Below are positions 6,198 through 9,187 of a stretch of DNA of 9,187 bases, piece by piece. Position numbers and translations under genes: made by a program. This DNA comes from an uncultured Clostridia bacterium. GTDB taxonomy: Bacteria; Bacillota; Clostridia; Oscillospirales; CAG-272. The stretch is taken from positions 1-9,187 of the forward strand of contig CAMJDE010000055.1 of assembly GCA_946404295.1 (NCBI GenBank), read 5' to 3'. Positions within the stretch are counted from its first letter, which is position 1. Every line of letters begins with the position of its first letter. A model generated the notes under the pieces. It saw only the letters and a list, made by a program, of their open reading frames with translations, made no database searches and was not told the DNA's origin.

Positions 6198-7361
6198 ATG
6201 CCGAAAATTGCCGACGTGATCCAATACGAGGGCGGCGCGGGTGCGCTCGTCCGGAAATATCCGCGGGAGAATCTCTGCACCCTCTCGCAGCTGGTGGTCC
6301 GCGAAACGCAGGAAGCGATCTTTTTCCTGAACGGAGAGGCGCTTGACTCGTTCGGGCCGGGGCGCTATACGCTCGACACGGGAAACCTTCCCCTGATCGG
6401 CGGGGCGCTGAAACTCGCCGCCGGGCGGAGATCCCCCTTTCACGCCGAGGTCTGGTTCGTCGACAAAGCCGAACACCCCGCGATCAAGTGGGGCGTCGAC
6501 TCGAAGATCGAGTATATCGAGCCGACCTGCGGGATCCCGATCGCGCTCGGCGCGTCGGGCGAGATGTCGCTTCGCGTCGTCAACGCGCGGAAACTGCTTC
6601 TGAAACTGGTCGGAAGCGGGACGGCGCTCGACACGGGCGACCTTGCCGCCGTCTTTCGCCCCTTCGTTTCCACACGGGTCAAGACCTATATCGCGCAGAC
6701 GATGAAGGCGGGCGGGATCAGCGTCTTTGAGATCGACGAAAAACTCGCCACCTTCTCCGACGCGATCAAAAAACCGTTGGCGGACGATTTCGCCGAGTAC
6801 GGGATCGTGCTCGAACGTTTCTTCATCACGACCGTCGTGAAGCCCGAGGGAGATCGGCAGTACGAACGCTTCAAGGAGCTGTACTTCCGCCGTTACGCCG
6901 ACGTCGCCGAGGCGAACCTGCGCCGCGAGGTCGGCGTGATCGAAGCCGAAACCGAGGCGAAAAAGGCGACGATCGAAGCCGACGCGCGGGCGGAAAGACG
7001 CCGGCGCGAGGGCTACACCTACGCCGAGGAGCGCGGGTTTGAGATCGCCGAACGGGCGGCGGCGAACGAGGGGGTCGGACCGATGACCAACCTCGGCGTC
7101 GGACTCGGAACGATGGCGGGGGTCGGCGGCGCCGTGGGCGGCGTCGTGAACCAAGCCGTCGGCGGCGCGCTCGGCGGGGCGCAGACCCCGGCAAGCGAAC
7201 CCGCTTTCTGCGACGCGTGCGGGGCGCGGCTCGCCCCGGGTTCCTCGTTCTGCGACGCGTGCGGAACGGCGATCGCGGGAGCGTTCGGCACCTGCGCGAA
7301 CTGCGGCTATCGCTTCGAGCGTCCCGGCAAGTTCTGCCCCAAATGCGGCAACAAACGATAA
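6198..7361 (+). CDS. SPFH (band 7/stomatin-like) protein with two C-terminal zinc ribbons, YdjI-like
   Basis: 387 residues. An SPFH domain spans about 25-230 (VVRETQEAIFFLNGE near the start, SGEMSLRVVNARKLLLKLVG in the middle, and an FFITTVVKPEGD segment near the end). It is followed by a charged alanine/glutamate coiled coil (about 235-290), a glycine-rich linker (about 293-330), and four CxxC motifs at C338/C341, C352/C355, C366/C369 and C380/C383, forming two zinc ribbons. This matches the stomatin/prohibitin-like family with a C-terminal Zn ribbon, related to Bacillus subtilis YdjI, a membrane-associated protein linked to PspA localisation. No obvious transmembrane helix, so membrane attachment would be peripheral or partner-dependent. 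Strong RBS GGGAGG lies 5 bases before ATG, 22 bases after the TIR gene stop. Inferred role: oligomeric membrane scaffold for the neighbouring membrane proteins, perhaps including the TIR sensor. Confidence 0.88.
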   Translation: MPKIADVIQYEGGAGALVRKYPRENLCTLSQLVVRETQEAIFFLNGEALDSFGPGRYTLDTGNLPLIGGALKLAAGRRSPFHAEVWFVDKAEHPAIKWGVDSKIEYIEPTCGIPIALGASGEMSLRVVNARKLLLKLVGSGTALDTGDLAAVFRPFVSTRVKTYIAQTMKAGGISVFEIDEKLATFSDAIKKPLADDFAEYGIVLERFFITTVVKPEGDRQYERFKELYFRRYADVAEANLRREVGVIEAETEAKKATIEADARAERRRREGYTYAEERGFEIAERAAANEGVGPMTNLGVGLGTMAGVGGAVGGVVNQAVGGALGGAQTPASEPAFCDACGARLAPGSSFCDACGTAIAGAFGTCANCGYRFERPGKFCPKCGNKR

Positions 7362-7374
7362 GGAGAGCGGACAA

Positions 7375-8100
7375 ATGAAAAAACGGAACCTTCTGATCTA
7401 CGGCGTCGTCTGGGCGCTTTGCCTTGCGGTGCTGAACCTCGCCGCCTTCCTTTCCCCGAACGAGATCGGCGGGGAGAGCAAGTTCGGCGCGACCTTCTGG
7501 GTGGCTTACGGGGTCGTGACCGCCGCCTTTATCGGGCATCTTATCTGCGCCGTCGTCGCCTTCCGCGCAAAAAGCCCGGTGCGCTTCTTCTATCGGATCC
7601 CCCTGCTGCTTGTCAGTTACGGCGGGATCGTCGCCACGCTGATCGCGGGCGCCGTCTTCGTTTCGATCCCCGCTCTGCCCGACTGGATCGCGATCGTCGT
7701 ATCGGTCGCCGTGCTCGCCTTCGACGCGATCGCGGTGCTGCAGTCCGTCGCCGTGGCGGACGCCGTCAGCGACCTGGACGACGCGATCACGGAAAACACG
7801 TTCAAAATGCGGGAACTGATCGCCGACGCCGAGGATCTTCTGCACACCGTGCCCGAAGAGTGCCGCGAAACGGCGAAGCGGGTGTACGAGGCGCTGCGCT
7901 ACAGCGACCCCGTATCCGCCGAGGGGACCGCGGAAGCCGAGGATCGGATCGCGACCCAGTTCTACGCGTTCCGCGATTCGGCGCTCGAGGGGGATCACGA
8001 ACTCGCACCCCGGCTCGCCGACGCCCTGTTCGGGCTGATCGAGGATCGGAACCGGCTCTGCAAACAGGAAAAGAAAAACCAGACGGGGGACGTAAAATGA
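7375..8100 (+). CDS. Four-helix membrane protein with soluble C-terminal helical domain, function unknown
   Basis: 241 residues. Four hydrophobic spans at about 5-27, 39-63, 71-98 and 102-130 are followed by ~110 soluble, acidic, mostly helical residues. These include YEALRYSDP near the middle and end in a Lys/Gln-rich tail. I recognise no enzymatic motif. With four spans and a short charged N-terminus (MKKRN), both ends should be cytoplasmic, placing the soluble domain next to the SPFH and TIR proteins. The start has AGGAGAG overlapping the stop of the SPFH gene, 13 bases downstream, so translation is probably coupled. The last codons overlap the next gene in an ATGA. A membrane effector or assembly partner of the SPFH protein is possible but unproven. 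Confidence 0.8.
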   Translation: MKKRNLLIYGVVWALCLAVLNLAAFLSPNEIGGESKFGATFWVAYGVVTAAFIGHLICAVVAFRAKSPVRFFYRIPLLLVSYGGIVATLIAGAVFVSIPALPDWIAIVVSVAVLAFDAIAVLQSVAVADAVSDLDDAITENTFKMRELIADAEDLLHTVPEECRETAKRVYEALRYSDPVSAEGTAEAEDRIATQFYAFRDSALEGDHELAPRLADALFGLIEDRNRLCKQEKKNQTGDVK

Positions 8101-8591
8101 AAGCAACCGTTCATCACGTCGCCTACGGCGAGATCGAATACGAAGAGAGCGTCTGGACGGGTCGGCGGGATCTGTCCTTTTCGGGCAAGCCGCTCGAACG
8201 GAAAAAGCGCAACCTCTTCCTCTACCGCGACGGAGCGCGCGACGTCGAGTGCCGGATCCGGGGCAACTTCCTCTACGGAACGACGCTGATCGTCGAGGGC
8301 GAAGAGATCGTTCTGACCCCCTCCTGCAAGTGGTACGAGATCGCCCTCCCCACCCTGCTCTTCGCGTTCCTGCTCGTCTGGGGCAACGTCCCGGCGATCG
8401 GGGCGATCGTCCCGATCGTCGGCGGCCCAATCGGCGGCGCCATCGCGGGCGGCGCGTGGTACGCCACCCTGTACCTGATGCGTCGCGTCAAGGATCCGGG
8501 ATTAAAACTGCTGGTCTGGCTCGGGATGCTGGCGGGAAGTTTCCTCGTTAGCTTCCTCCTGGCGCTGATGATCCTGCTGGTCTTTATCTGA
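8097..8591 (+). CDS. Small membrane protein with N-terminal beta-rich domain, function unknown
   Basis: 164 residues. Its ATG overlaps the stop of the previous gene (ATGA at 8097-8100), with a GGGGGA ribosome site 7 bases upstream. The first ~80 residues are soluble, charged and predicted beta-rich (for example RGNFLYGTTLIVEGEEIVL). The rest is hydrophobic: a span near 83-100, a glycine-rich span near 102-127 (VPIVGGPIGGAIAGGAWY), and a final span near 137-164 ending at the C-terminus. I do not recognise the family. The open frame extends upstream of this ATG but reads arginine-rich out-of-frame sequence of the previous gene, so the ATG at 8097 is the real start. The tight overlap with the four-helix protein suggests the two work as a pair in the membrane. 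Confidence 0.8.
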   Translation: MKATVHHVAYGEIEYEESVWTGRRDLSFSGKPLERKKRNLFLYRDGARDVECRIRGNFLYGTTLIVEGEEIVLTPSCKWYEIALPTLLFAFLLVWGNVPAIGAIVPIVGGPIGGAIAGGAWYATLYLMRRVKDPGLKLLVWLGMLAGSFLVSFLLALMILLVFI

Positions 8592-8600
8592 CCGACCGGG

Positions 8601-8668
8601 GGGCGGGCGTCAAAAAGCAAGCCTGCGTCGGATCGTTCCGGCTTTGCTCTCGCGGTGGCGCCCCGCCC
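8601..8668 (+). other. GC-rich nested inverted repeat in the gap before the last gene
   Basis: The 90-base gap (8592-8681) contains GGGCGGG (8601-8607) and its exact complement CCCGCCC (8662-8668). Inside these, AGCAAGCC (8616-8623) pairs with GGCTTTGCT (8640-8648) with one bulged T. The outer arm ends four bases before the AAGGAG of the next gene. No U-run follows the inner stem directly. It may be an attenuator or RNA structure modulating the last gene, an mRNA-stabilising stem, or a genome-wide intergenic repeat. Folding is by eye only. Confidence 0.45.
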
Positions 8669-8681
8669 GAAAGGAGTTTTT

Positions 8682-9187
8682 ATGAAACGAAAAGCCAACC
8701 CGTTCGGCGCGCTCGGAGTCGCGCTCGGGATTCTCGTGTCGCTGACCTGCGTCGTTTTTTTGCTCTTCGGATTGAGCCGCTGTTCCGGCAATTTACGAAC
8801 CGTCGAAACGCGGTCGGGCTTTGACGAATGGGATCCCGACCGGTATCTTCCGGACGGTGAACTCTATCGGGTCATCCGTAAGGGCTTTTTGACCGAATAT
8901 CCCTACGCCGACGGCGACTTCCGCGTCGAGCGGAAAGAGACGGGCAACATCTTTGTTTCCGGCACGTCCCGTCAGCGGTCGCTCATCTGGCTGACTTACG
9001 ACGACCCCGCCGTCTACGAAGCCGCCAAGCAGTCTCGATTTGACGCCGCCACGTCAACCAAACTGTCTCCCTTCGAGGATCCCGACGTTTACGGCTTCAC
9101 GTTCTATTACGTCGGCGAAAACGCGACCTTCCCGGCAAACGTCTCCATGTTCGGGTACAACGACGAAAAGCGGACGTTGGTGTTCGT
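8682..9187 (+). CDS. Membrane-anchored extracytoplasmic protein, unknown family, C-terminus beyond window
   Basis: 168 residues are visible with no stop before the window edge. A short basic N-terminus (MKRKANPF) precedes a hydrophobic segment at about 9-31. The residues before Cys34 (GLSR) do not fit a lipobox, so a single signal-anchor helix with the rest outside is the best reading. The exterior is acidic and aromatic with alternating beta-like segments (GFTFYYVGEN, FRVERKETGNIFVSGT). No recognisable catalytic motif. GGAG lies 5 bases before the ATG. It follows the operon on the same strand after a 90-base gap holding an inverted repeat, so it may be a less tightly coupled last member or start a new unit. 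Base composition is nearer 50% GC than the ~65% of the preceding genes (one 60-base row counted). Confidence 0.75.
   Translation, partial: MKRKANPFGALGVALGILVSLTCVVFLLFGLSRCSGNLRTVETRSGFDEWDPDRYLPDGELYRVIRKGFLTEYPYADGDFRVERKETGNIFVSGTSRQRSLIWLTYDDPAVYEAAKQSRFDAATSTKLSPFEDPDVYGFTFYYVGENATFPANVSMFGYNDEKRTLVF

Noticed and set aside
5087..6280. Minus-strand open frame of 397 codons
   Set aside because: Antisense to the leucine-rich-repeat region, which has clear repeats in the plus frame; no family signal.
6871..8430. Minus-strand open frame of 519 codons
   Set aside because: Extreme Arg-rich low-complexity translation, no start context, opposite three well-supported genes.
8682..8786. Lipoprotein signal peptide in the last gene
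   Set aside because: The residue before Cys34 is Arg, which does not fit a lipobox; a simple signal anchor is more likely.

Overview
The window looks like chromosomal DNA of a fairly GC-rich, low-branching Firmicute (Clostridia-like gut or rumen bacterium). This is inferred from strong AGGAG-type ribosome binding sites, sigma-A-like promoters, and protein families I associate with Clostridia: a zinc-ribbon/TPR/TIR protein, InlB B-repeats plus BspA-like leucine-rich repeats, and a YdjI-like SPFH/zinc-ribbon protein. I cannot name the species. No RNA genes, insertion sequences, CRISPR arrays or origins are visible.

Left part (1-1517, minus strand): the first 505 residues of a membrane-bound GGDEF-EAL protein of cyclic-di-GMP signalling. 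It has about eight membrane helices, a degenerate GGDEF domain (ADDHF in place of GGDEF) and the start of an EAL domain that runs off the window. It is divergent from everything to its right. The 176-base gap (1518-1693) holds an extended -10 promoter for it and a near-consensus TTGACA/TACAAT promoter for the rightward operon. Tandem CTACAA half-sites inside the second promoter are a candidate operator.

Right part (1694-9187, plus strand): one apparent operon of six genes with very short or overlapping junctions. The order is (1) a 64-residue ribbon-helix-helix regulator, (2) a 1424-residue membrane protein with cytoplasmic zinc ribbon, TPR-like helices and TIR domain, one transmembrane helix, and an exterior made of a coiled-coil stalk, five InlB B-repeats and BspA-type leucine-rich repeats, (3) a 387-residue SPFH protein with a coiled coil and two C-terminal zinc ribbons, (4) a 241-residue four-helix membrane protein with a soluble C-terminal domain, (5) a 164-residue membrane protein, and (6) after a 90-base gap with a GC-rich inverted repeat, a membrane-anchored protein cut by the right edge.

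The main point of interest is gene 2. A leucine-rich-repeat exterior joined through one membrane helix to an intracellular TIR domain that keeps the putative catalytic glutamate resembles the layout of animal Toll-like receptors, with reversed chain direction. My working hypothesis is a transmembrane sensor whose TIR enzyme reports to, or acts on, a membrane platform built by the SPFH protein and the two small membrane proteins, under autoregulation by the ribbon-helix-helix protein. The domains are seen in the sequence; the system-level role is inference.
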